From Fidelibacterota bacterium UBA1134 (GTDB taxonomy: Bacteria > Fidelibacterota > Marinisomatia > Marinisomatales > S15-B10), in contig DCAL01000093.1 of the NCBI GenBank assembly GCA_002311975.1, forward strand, positions 11,899 through 27,585: DNA of 15,687 bases, in the 5' to 3' direction. This document shows, piece after piece, positions 1-6,265 of this stretch. Position 1 is the first letter of the stretch. Every line of letters starts with the position of its first letter. Below the pieces are notes generated by a model. That model saw nothing but the letters and a program-made list of their open reading frames with translations. It was not told the DNA's origin and did not search any database. The position numbers were made by a program, and so were the translations under genes.

Positions 1-478
1 GACAACATTCGGACCGGTAACAAACATGTAGCTCGTCCCTTTTACCATCAGCGTAAAATCAGTAATGGCCGGTGAGTAAACGGCGGGCCCCGCCGCAATC
101 GTTCAGTCCTACGATCGGCGCACCTACCCGCATGGCGTGATCCATGATATTGCAGATCTTCTTCGCATTCGATTCGGAGAGAGAACCGCCCAATACCGTG
201 AAATCCTGCGCAAAAACGAACACCGCCCGGCCGCTGATGGCCCCGTGTCCTGTTACAACGCCATCACCCGCAATTCGATTCTTGTCCAAGCCAAAGTCTG
301 AAGATCGGTGCTTCACAAACATACCTGTCTCTTGGAAAGAACCTTTATCCAAGAGAAGATCGAGACGCTCTCTTGCAGTCAGTTTACCCTTGCTGTGCTG
401 GGCTTCTATTCTCTCCTCACCGCCTCCTTTCAGAGCCCCCTGCCTCAGAGTTTCAAGTTTCTTCAGAGCGTCACTCAT
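1..478 (-). pseudogene. pccB: Propionyl-CoA carboxylase carboxyltransferase (beta) subunit, 5' part, frameshifted
   Basis: The product would transfer carboxyl from carboxybiotin to propionyl-CoA, forming methylmalonyl-CoA, in the cytoplasm. The first ~130 residues from the ATG at 478 read as a normal family N-terminus (KLTARERLDLLLDKGSF, FAQDFTVLGGSLSE, GLNDCGGAR). The frame then hits a stop at 59-61. From about 84 down to 1 a different frame resumes the family with AVYSPAITDFTLMVKGTSYM and FVTGPNVV, so the gene continues off the window. About 37 residues that normally lie between GGAR-IQEG and the G-G-AVYSP segment are missing, roughly 116 nt, which shifts the frame. The junction lies on a 15-nt GC palindrome (81-95). 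The start at 478 is chosen over the ATG at 505 because it overlaps the stop of the upstream gene as ATGA. The mutase partner next door favours propionyl-CoA over acetyl-CoA or another acyl-CoA, but that is inference. It could be a real lesion or an assembly/sequencing collapse. Confidence 0.75.
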
Positions 479-885
479 TCTTGCCACCGATTGGTCTTTA
501 CCCACTCCACGATGTAATCGATAGTCTCTTGAATAGGAGTACCCGGTCCGAACAGTTTTCCAACCCCTTCATTCTGCAGCGTCTTCATATCCTTGTCGGG
601 AATAATCCCGCCGCCTGTCAGCAGAACGTCCTCCATTCCTTCCGATTTCATCAGCGCCATCACTTTTGGGAAAACAGTCATGTGGGCGCCGGAGAGAATT
701 GAAAGCGCGATGACATCCGCATCTTCCTGCAAGGCGGCGCTCACTATAATTTCAGGGGTCTGACGTAACCCGAGATAGATTACCTCCATTCCGGCATCCC
801 TGTAGGCTCTAGCCAAAACCTTGATCCCCCTGTCATGACCATCGAGACCGGGCTTTGCCATAACGATGCGGATTTTTCGTTCCAT
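475..885 (-). CDS. Methylmalonyl-CoA mutase, B12-binding (C-terminal/small) subunit
   Basis: This is a stand-alone cobalamin-binding subunit of 136 residues. It pairs with a separate catalytic subunit to interconvert R-methylmalonyl-CoA and succinyl-CoA. The B12-binding signature is complete: D15-x-H17-x-x-G20 in the KPGLDGHDRG segment (H17 would be the lower axial cobalt ligand), then S62-x-L64 (ALSILSGAH), then the glycine run G91-G93 (LLTGGGIIP). The length matches split mutases; fused enzymes carry this as the last ~130 residues. The ATG at 885 has a purine-rich Shine-Dalgarno stretch (GAGAGGGGAA) about 8 nt upstream. Its stop overlaps the start of the carboxylase subunit as ATGA, so the two are probably coupled, in keeping with a propionate/methylmalonyl pathway. 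No catalytic mutase subunit is in the window. The alternative, a B12 subunit of another acyl-CoA mutase such as isobutyryl-CoA mutase, cannot be excluded. Confidence 0.9.
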   Translation of the reverse strand: MERKIRIVMAKPGLDGHDRGIKVLARAYRDAGMEVIYLGLRQTPEIIVSAALQEDADVIALSILSGAHMTVFPKVMALMKSEGMEDVLLTGGGIIPDKDMKTLQNEGVGKLFGPGTPIQETIDYIVEWVKTNRWQE

Positions 886-909
886 TACTTACATTTCCCC
901 TCTCGGCCG

Positions 910-938
910 CTTAGAACTCGGTCTTAATATTCAGTCAA
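910..938 (-). promoter_or_regulatory. Possible sigma70-type promoter for the methylmalonyl-CoA genes
   Basis: Read on the minus strand there is TTGACT (933-938), a 17-nt spacer, then TCTAAG (910-915), i.e. 5/6 and 4/6 matches to the -35 and -10 consensus. It would start transcription about 18 nt ahead of the B12-subunit ATG, leaving just enough room for the Shine-Dalgarno. Pattern match only. Confidence 0.3.
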
Positions 939-960
939 TTTCGCACTCTTTCGCTAAAAA

Positions 961-982
961 GTGAAGTGAAATCACCACTCAC
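961..982. promoter_or_regulatory. Nested GTGA/TCAC inverted half-sites, operator-like
   Basis: Two GTGA half-sites (961-964, 966-969) are followed by two TCAC half-sites (972-975, 979-982), with GTGAAATCAC at the centre. The element sits in the divergent intergenic region upstream of the putative minus-strand promoter, where a regulator could act. The spacing does not fit the CRP consensus (6 nt between half-sites). The rest of 886-1124 shows no gene, tRNA or terminator that I can see, and no convincing plus-strand promoter. Confidence 0.2.
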
Positions 983-1124
983 CTCTTGTCTATTCACCGA
1001 CGTTTTCAAGGAAATGCCCCCAGTTAACAGCCCCGCCATATCGATAGAGAAGCATCCGTTCTTGTATGATCCTCGCCAATAGAACGATATTGCGCCCTAC
1101 GTGACCTCTGAATAAATTCCCACC

Positions 1125-2627
1125 GTGATCCGAGGCATTTCACTTCTGCTGATAAGCGGGCTGTGGCTTACCGGCACCTCCCTTCAGGCGGGGCAGGTTT
1201 CTGTCCAGTTCCCCAATGAGCCGGACAGAACGGAAACAATCCGAACCTTCGAGAGCGGATCCGCCATCTATATCTCCGCCAACGACTTTGTGAAAGTCCT
1301 CACCGCCCGTATCTTCATGAATGTGGCCAGAAGTAAACTCGTCATCTATTTCGGCGGTCACAGAATAAAAGTTTCAGCCAACAGCAGTTTCGTAGTCATT
1401 GATGATCAAGTCTATCAGATGCCTTCCCACGCCCTCTTTGACGGTCAGGATATCTATCTCCCAATGCGCCCTTTCCTCTCTATCCTGCACCGCCGCGCCG
1501 CGCCCGGGATTCTCTACGACGATGTGAAAGGTGTCATTATTGTTGAACTGCTGGCGTTCAATCTCACAGGAATCAGCATCGAAGACAAGGCAAACGGAAC
1601 GGTGATTCGCATCCAGACGACACGTCAATTCGATACGCAGTCGCTGGAGGCGTGGTCTGCCAAAAACAGATGGTTCTACCTGACGGTGGCAGGAGGCGTG
1701 GCCGACTCCCTCACTCTCAGGCAGGCGAGGCTCGGCGGTGTTGTGCGGGCTATCAATGTGGATCAGGTCGGTAAATCCGCCCAGCTGGCGTTCCATTTGC
1801 GGTCGGAGATAGAGAATCATGAAATATATCACAACCGTGAACCGAGCGAAATCGTACTTACGTTGCGAACGCCTCTTAGCTACAGCGCTGAAAAGATCAA
1901 GAAACTTCGCGACAGCTGGTATATTGACACTATCGTTATCGATGCCGGACACGGCGGAAAAGATCCCGGCACGACAGGTAAGTACGGCCTGAAAGAGAAA
2001 TTCATCACGCTCGACATTGCCAAGCGTGTGGGGCGGCTTCTTGAAAAACATGCGGGTGCAAAAGTTGTCTACACACGTGATGAAGATGTATTCATTCCAG
2101 TCTGGAAACGGACGAAAATCGCCAATGAAAGCAACGGAAAACTGTTTATCAGCGTTCACGGCAATGCCAACAACAATCGCAGAGTAAAGGGATTTGAAAC
2201 ATACATTCTGCGGCCCGGGAAAACTGACGATGCCGTTGAAGTGGCCCAGCGGGAAAATGCCGTCATTAAATTAGAAGAAGAAGTCACCCGTTATGATAAC
2301 CTCACGGAAGACAGTTTCATTATCGCCTCTCTCATGCAAAACTCCTTCATGAAGGAGAGCGAAGATTTAGCTTCCATCATACAGAGTGAGCTTCGCAAGA
2401 GCATTCCGTCTCCGGACCGAGGCGTCAAGCAAGCCGGTTTCTTCGTCCTCATCGGTGCATCCATGCCAAACATTCTGATAGAAGTTGGCTACCTTTCGAA
2501 TCCGCAAGAAGAAAAACAGCTCCGTAAGCCGGGTTACCGTCAGAGCATCGCCCAGGCCATCTATCGGGGGATTCGCCGATTCAAGGATAAGTACGAAAAG
2601 GTTCTGACTGAAGAAGCCAAAGGATGA
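1125..2627 (+). CDS. N-acetylmuramoyl-L-alanine amidase (Amidase_3) with AMIN-like N-terminal domains
   Basis: This is an exported zinc amidase that cuts the lactyl-amide bond between N-acetylmuramic acid and L-alanine in peptidoglycan, typically at division. Its 500 residues begin with a signal peptide (hydrophobic 5-17, likely cleavage after SLQA, residue 22). A copper-amine-oxidase-N-like domain follows (~45-140, DDQVYQMPSHALF, DIYLPMRPF), then an AMIN-like beta domain (~145-250, WFYLTVAGGVADS), then the catalytic domain (~268-490). Zinc and catalytic residues are all visible: H276 (DAGHGG), E291 (LKEKF), H345 (SVHGNA), E453 (IEVGYLSN). The stretch ~365-415 (EEEVTRYDN to SEDLASIIQ) is the long insertion that in AmiA/B/C-type enzymes holds an autoinhibitory helix, so a LytM/NlpD-like activator is expected. 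The GTG start is forced by an in-frame TAA at 1113-1115 and directly yields the signal peptide; no clear Shine-Dalgarno precedes it. AmiC-like, but the exact orthologue is uncertain. Confidence 0.93.
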   Translation: MIRGISLLLISGLWLTGTSLQAGQVSVQFPNEPDRTETIRTFESGSAIYISANDFVKVLTARIFMNVARSKLVIYFGGHRIKVSANSSFVVIDDQVYQMPSHALFDGQDIYLPMRPFLSILHRRAAPGILYDDVKGVIIVELLAFNLTGISIEDKANGTVIRIQTTRQFDTQSLEAWSAKNRWFYLTVAGGVADSLTLRQARLGGVVRAINVDQVGKSAQLAFHLRSEIENHEIYHNREPSEIVLTLRTPLSYSAEKIKKLRDSWYIDTIVIDAGHGGKDPGTTGKYGLKEKFITLDIAKRVGRLLEKHAGAKVVYTRDEDVFIPVWKRTKIANESNGKLFISVHGNANNNRRVKGFETYILRPGKTDDAVEVAQRENAVIKLEEEVTRYDNLTEDSFIIASLMQNSFMKESEDLASIIQSELRKSIPSPDRGVKQAGFFVLIGASMPNILIEVGYLSNPQEEKQLRKPGYRQSIAQAIYRGIRRFKDKYEKVLTEEAKG

Positions 2628-2636
2628 ACGGCATAT

Positions 2637-2705
2637 TGAATGACGAACGTGGAATGATCAGCCAGTCCTTGACGGCGAACTTCAAGATTCTTTGTTCGTT
2701 ATTCA
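2637..2705. repeat. Nested inverted repeat between amidase and murI
   Basis: The outer arms are TGAATGACGAAC (2637-2648) and GTTCGTTATTCA (2694-2705), pairing at 11 of 12 positions plus one G-T wobble. Inside lie GAAT/ATTC (2652-2655 and 2687-2690) and CTTGA/TCAAG (2668-2672 and 2682-2686, 9-nt loop). No T-run follows, so it is not a standard intrinsic terminator. It may be a dispersed intergenic palindromic element or an RNA leader structure; copy number cannot be judged here. Confidence 0.5.
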
Positions 2706-2718
2706 TCCTTCACAATTT

Positions 2719-2785
2719 AAGGAGTACAGCCGTCTTGTTAGTCTGCATCCATCCCATTCGTAGCAAAATGTGTCTGACCACTTGA
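2719..2785 (+). promoter_or_regulatory. Possible leader-peptide/translational-coupling region of murI
   Basis: A strong Shine-Dalgarno, AAGGAG (2719-2724), lies about 45 nt too far upstream for the murI start. Ten nt after it a TTG (2735) opens a 17-codon reading frame. Its TGA (2783-2785) overlaps the murI-frame ATG at 2785 as TGATG. This would allow coupled translation of murI, but there is no direct evidence that the short frame is translated. Confidence 0.2.
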
Positions 2786-3588
2786 TGCCCGGGAAGAATT
2801 CTCCAATCGGCGTTTTCGATTCCGGTCTGGGAGGCCTGACCGTCGTGCATGCGCTTCGGCAACGGCTGCCGGCTGAATCCATCATCTATTTCGGTGATAC
2901 GGCGCGAGTCCCGTACGGGACGAAGAGTGCGAAAACAGTTACTCACTTTTCGCTCCAGATAGTTGAGTTCCTAATCCAGCGGCAGGTAAAGTTGATCGTG
3001 GTCGCCTGTAATACAGCATCCGCCGTCGCTCTTTCGTTACTGCAACAGAATAACACAATCCCCTTAGTAGGCGTCATAGAGCCGGGAGCCAGAGCTGCCG
3101 TTGCAGCTACACTCTCTCACCATATCGGCATCATTGGCACCAGAGCAACCATCAATTCCAACGCTTATACCAGAACGCTTCAAGAACTCGATCCTGACAG
3201 CAGAATAACGTCAGCAGCATGCCCTCTCTTCGTCCCCTTGGCTGAAGAAGGGTGGGCTGATGGAAAGATCGCTGAACTGGTTGCGCAGGAGTATTTAGCT
3301 CCTTTTCAATCAAGCAACATCGACACTCTCATCCCCGGATGCACACACTATCCCTTACTCAAGAAAACTATTCAGTCGCTTCTCCCTGATCACGTTACCC
3401 TCATTGATTCTCCGCAGGCTGTTGCTGCGGAAGTCGCGTCTATTCTGAAGAATGACGGTATTGCATCTGACTCAGAAGCGGGTGAACTGCAATGTTTCGT
3501 ATCAGATATGCCGCAGAGATTTGAAGAGTTGGCGCAGCGCTTCCTTGGTGAACCGCTCGGACAGGTGACACTGCTGCAGTTGGATTAA
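2770..3588 (+). CDS. murI: Glutamate racemase
   Basis: This cytoplasmic enzyme interconverts L- and D-glutamate without cofactor, supplying D-Glu for the peptidoglycan stem peptide. The 272 residues carry the family hallmarks. The N-terminal segment IGVFDSGLGGLTV holds the catalytic Asp (D17) and is followed by YFGDTARVPYGTKS. The two catalytic cysteines are C80 in VVACNTAS and C191 in IPGCTHYPLL, with H193 next to the second. Length is typical (about 260-280). Two starts are possible: GTG 2770, taken here, or ATG 2785 (five residues shorter), which leaves the core intact and overlaps the stop of a small upstream frame. Neither has a well-placed Shine-Dalgarno. Its position after a cell-wall amidase fits a peptidoglycan cluster. 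Nothing looks truncated or unusual in the coding part. Confidence 0.96.
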   Translation: MSDHLMPGKNSPIGVFDSGLGGLTVVHALRQRLPAESIIYFGDTARVPYGTKSAKTVTHFSLQIVEFLIQRQVKLIVVACNTASAVALSLLQQNNTIPLVGVIEPGARAAVAATLSHHIGIIGTRATINSNAYTRTLQELDPDSRITSAACPLFVPLAEEGWADGKIAELVAQEYLAPFQSSNIDTLIPGCTHYPLLKKTIQSLLPDHVTLIDSPQAVAAEVASILKNDGIASDSEAGELQCFVSDMPQRFEELAQRFLGEPLGQVTLLQLD

Positions 3589-3615
3589 CCTGTAGCCGCC
3601 AAGCCGAACCTGACC

Positions 3616-4896
3616 ATGGACAAACGGACGCTCGATGAAACTTTACTGAACCGCCTCTTCGCATTGAGACGCAGAGGCATTAAGGTTGGGCTACACCGCA
3701 CCGAAGCACTCCTGACGAAGTGCGGCAACCCCCATAGGAACGTCCCGGTCATTCATGTCGCCGGCACAAACGGTAAAGGTTCCACGGCAGCCATGATCGC
3801 ATCCATACTGAAGGCGTCCGGCAGGAAAGTGGGGCTTTACACTTCGCCGCATCTCGTAAGATTCAACGAACGCATCCGCATCGATGGGTCACCCATTACA
3901 GATGAAGCAATAGTCAGATTCCTCGATTCTTACGAAAATGATATCAATAGTCTTGGGTCAACTTTTTTTGAAACAACAACCGCCCTCGCTTTCTCTCATT
4001 TTGCGCGCCAGAAGGTTGACGTAGCAATCATCGAAGTTGGTCTCGGCGGCAGACTCGACTCCAGCAATGTGGCTCACTCTGTCCTGACTGTGCTTACACC
4101 AATACATTATGATCATATGGAATTCCTCGGGCACGATATCTCTTCCATCACGCGTGAAAAGTGCGGTATCTTCAAAGCTGGCGTACCGGCGGTGATCTCC
4201 TCCCAACTTGCTGAAGTTACTGAAACGATCGAATCATCAGCGGCGGACGCTGAGGTGCACCTGCATAACGCACCGGATATCTGTCCTCTGGAGAATCGCC
4301 GTATTGCGCGTGAAGTGTCAAGATTTTCGTACGACGACATAGATCTTACTCTCCCCTTGATCGGCCAGCACCAGATCACCAATGCGCAGACGGCGGTCAC
4401 CGCAAGTATTCTCTTCGATAGAGAGATTGGGATGCCAGCTATCTCAGGTGGATTGCGTGAAGTTCGGTGGCCGGCGCGACTGCAACAGATGTCCAGAAGA
4501 CCACCGGTATTTTACGATGTGGCGCATAATCCGCACGGCTTGGAGGCTGTATTGGCCACCTTGCATCAGCTGTTTCCCCGCAAGAAGATTGGAACTGTTT
4601 ATGCTCTCAAGAAAAGCAAGCATCTTGACGAAATCACCCGGCTTCTTGAAGCACATTGTCACGTTGTTATTGCCACTGAATCCGATCACGGCGAGTTCTT
4701 CGAGCCTCACAGGCTGACGAAAAAGCTGAGTAATTCAGCAATCACAACCGCCACTGCCGCTACACCAGAAGCCGCATTCAACCTCATGAACGAAGGCGAA
4801 AGACAATGCGATCTGTGGCTGATCTTCGGTACACATTACATGGCAAAGGATGTTTTCGACCATTTCCATTTTCCCTTTGACAATGGTCAGGTTTAG
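3616..4896 (+). CDS. folC: Bifunctional dihydrofolate/folylpolyglutamate synthase
   Basis: An ATP-dependent ligase of the Mur ligase superfamily that adds glutamate to dihydropteroate and/or to reduced folates, making retained polyglutamated folate in the cytoplasm. The protein is 426 residues, the usual size. The P-loop is HVAGTNGKGSTAA (G50-S56), followed by LYTSPHLVRFNERIRIDG, the family's folate/omega-loop region, and by EVGLGGRLDSSN and PIHYDHMEFLG. The C-terminal domain carries YDVAHNPHG (D301-P306). It starts 27 nt after the murI stop without an obvious Shine-Dalgarno, so it is probably expressed as part of the same transcript. No damage is visible. Whether both activities are present cannot be read from sequence alone. 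Confidence 0.95.
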   Translation: MDKRTLDETLLNRLFALRRRGIKVGLHRTEALLTKCGNPHRNVPVIHVAGTNGKGSTAAMIASILKASGRKVGLYTSPHLVRFNERIRIDGSPITDEAIVRFLDSYENDINSLGSTFFETTTALAFSHFARQKVDVAIIEVGLGGRLDSSNVAHSVLTVLTPIHYDHMEFLGHDISSITREKCGIFKAGVPAVISSQLAEVTETIESSAADAEVHLHNAPDICPLENRRIAREVSRFSYDDIDLTLPLIGQHQITNAQTAVTASILFDREIGMPAISGGLREVRWPARLQQMSRRPPVFYDVAHNPHGLEAVLATLHQLFPRKKIGTVYALKKSKHLDEITRLLEAHCHVVIATESDHGEFFEPHRLTKKLSNSAITTATAATPEAAFNLMNEGERQCDLWLIFGTHYMAKDVFDHFHFPFDNGQV

Positions 4897-4904
4897 TCTA
4901 AATT
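4877..4904 (+). promoter_or_regulatory. Putative sigma70-type promoter for rho
   Basis: A perfect TTGACA (4877-4882), a 16-nt spacer and TAAATT (4899-4904, 4/6 to TATAAT) overlap the 3' end of folC. Transcription would begin about 75 nt before the rho ATG, giving rho its own leader. Rho genes are often autoregulated through their leader, so a dedicated promoter here is plausible, but this is a pattern match. Confidence 0.42.
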
Positions 4905-4986
4905 CGATCAAGGTACGGCTTTAATCTAATTTCTGATCCCCCGAATTACAGTTTTCTCCGCGAGGCAGGTTAGGATTATTTTAGGA

Positions 4987-6234
4987 ATGGATATTAACAA
5001 ATTACAGGGACTGAAGATCAAGCAACTGACCGAGTTGGCTCAGAAGCTTGAAGTGCCCAGCTACTCAGGCGTGAAGAAGAAGGATCTCATTTTGAAGATT
5101 CTCAAGACTCGCGCTGAGAAAGAGGGACATATGTTTGCGACCGGTGTTTTGGAAGCAATGCCGGAAGGTTACGGTTTTCTCCGCTCACAGGCCTATCACT
5201 ACCTCCCGGGACCTGATGATATCTACGTTTCCCCTTCACAGATCAAAAGATTCAGACTGAGAACCGGGCACCAGATTGCGGGTCAGATCAGGCCGCCTAA
5301 AGATAACGAACGTTTCTACGCTCTGCTCAAAGTTGAAACGGTCAACGGGCAAGGACCTGATAAGGTGAAAGATAACATCCTTTTCGATAATCTTACGCCG
5401 CTCTATCCTGACAAAAAGATCAACCTCGAGGTTTCGGCTAAAGGACTTTCCATGCGGATTCTCGATCTCATGGCACCCATTGGAAAAGGTCAGAGAGGTT
5501 TGATCGTCGCGCAGCCCAAGACTGGCAAAACGGTCCTTATCCAAAAAATAGCCAATGCCGCCACGACAAATTACCCCGGCATGAAACTGATCGTCCTGCT
5601 GGTAGCAGAACGACCAGAAGAAGTCACGGACATGGAGAGAAGTGTTGAGGCTGAGGTGATAAGTTCGACCTTTGACGAACCGCCAGAGAGGCACGTTCAA
5701 GTGGCAGACATGGCCATCGAAAAGGCGAAGCGGATGGTTGAGCATGGCGATGATGTTATGATACTCCTCGACAGTATTACGAGACTTGGCCGCGCTCATA
5801 ACGCAGTAATTCCTCACAGTGGAAAGATCCTCTCTGGGGGCGTGGATGCCAACGCTCTGCAACGGCCGCGGCGATTCTTCGGCGCCGCCAGGAATACTGA
5901 AGAGGGCGGAAGCCTGACCATTATCGCCACAGCCCTCATAGATACAGGCAGCCGTATGGATGACGTAATCTTTGAAGAGTTCAAAGGAACCGGCAATATG
6001 GAACTGGTTCTCGACAGACGCCTGAGTGATCGCCGAATCTTTCCTTCATTTGATCTGATTCGATCGGGCACTCGTAAGGAAGAGTTGCTAATGACGAAAA
6101 AAGAACTTGCACGAGTCTGGGTATTGAGGAAACTTCTCAATGAAATGACACCCGTTGAAGCTATGGAGTTTCTATTAGATCGAATGAAACGAACTTCCTC
6201 CAACCAAGAGTTTCTTGATACCATGAGTAGGTAG
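4987..6234 (+). CDS. rho: Transcription termination factor Rho
   Basis: A hexameric RNA-dependent ATPase/translocase that ends transcription at factor-dependent sites. The 415 residues show, in order: a SAP-like Rho N domain (1-42, KIKQLTELAQKLEV); a cold-shock-type primary RNA-binding domain (~46-120, EGYGFLRS, DDIYVSPSQIKRF); and a RecA-like ATPase. Walker A is AQPKTGKTV, with K181. RPEEVTDM and the Walker B segment VMILLDSITRLGRAHN follow. The Q-loop VDANALQRPRRFFGAARN and the R-loop EEFKGTGNMEL, which contact RNA in the secondary site, are intact. Length matches E. coli Rho closely (419), with no large insertion in the N-terminal half. An AGGA 11 nt upstream may be the ribosome site. It heads the rho-...-rpmE-prfA-prmC set and sits 31 nt before the Cas6b-like gene. 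Confidence 0.98.
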   Translation: MDINKLQGLKIKQLTELAQKLEVPSYSGVKKKDLILKILKTRAEKEGHMFATGVLEAMPEGYGFLRSQAYHYLPGPDDIYVSPSQIKRFRLRTGHQIAGQIRPPKDNERFYALLKVETVNGQGPDKVKDNILFDNLTPLYPDKKINLEVSAKGLSMRILDLMAPIGKGQRGLIVAQPKTGKTVLIQKIANAATTNYPGMKLIVLLVAERPEEVTDMERSVEAEVISSTFDEPPERHVQVADMAIEKAKRMVEHGDDVMILLDSITRLGRAHNAVIPHSGKILSGGVDANALQRPRRFFGAARNTEEGGSLTIIATALIDTGSRMDDVIFEEFKGTGNMELVLDRRLSDRRIFPSFDLIRSGTRKEELLMTKKELARVWVLRKLLNEMTPVEAMEFLLDRMKRTSSNQEFLDTMSR

Positions 6235-6265
6235 CTTCTCATTTTCGGAGTTTTCTTTTGCTCTC

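Noticed and set aside
505..505. ATG at 505 as the carboxylase start
   Set aside because: It would overlap the B12-subunit gene by 31 nt; the ATG at 478 forms a clean ATGA overlap and begins with the usual family N-terminus.
144..524. Plus-strand open frame of 126 codons over the carboxylase gene
   Set aside because: The minus strand encodes clear carboxyltransferase sequence here; the plus frame is a shadow.
961..982. CRP-type binding site
   Set aside because: The half-sites match GTGA/TCAC, but none of the pairs has the required 6-nt spacing.
1374..2159. Long minus-strand open frame (261 codons) opposite the amidase gene
   Set aside because: Complete overlap with a well-supported amidase; the translation has no recognisable motif. 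It is a shadow frame.
2637..2705. Intrinsic terminator after the amidase gene
   Set aside because: The stem is interrupted by a long, internally paired loop and no T-run follows the 3' arm.
5236..5862. Minus-strand open frame of 208 codons opposite rho
   Set aside because: Lies opposite the most conserved part of rho and shows no family features.
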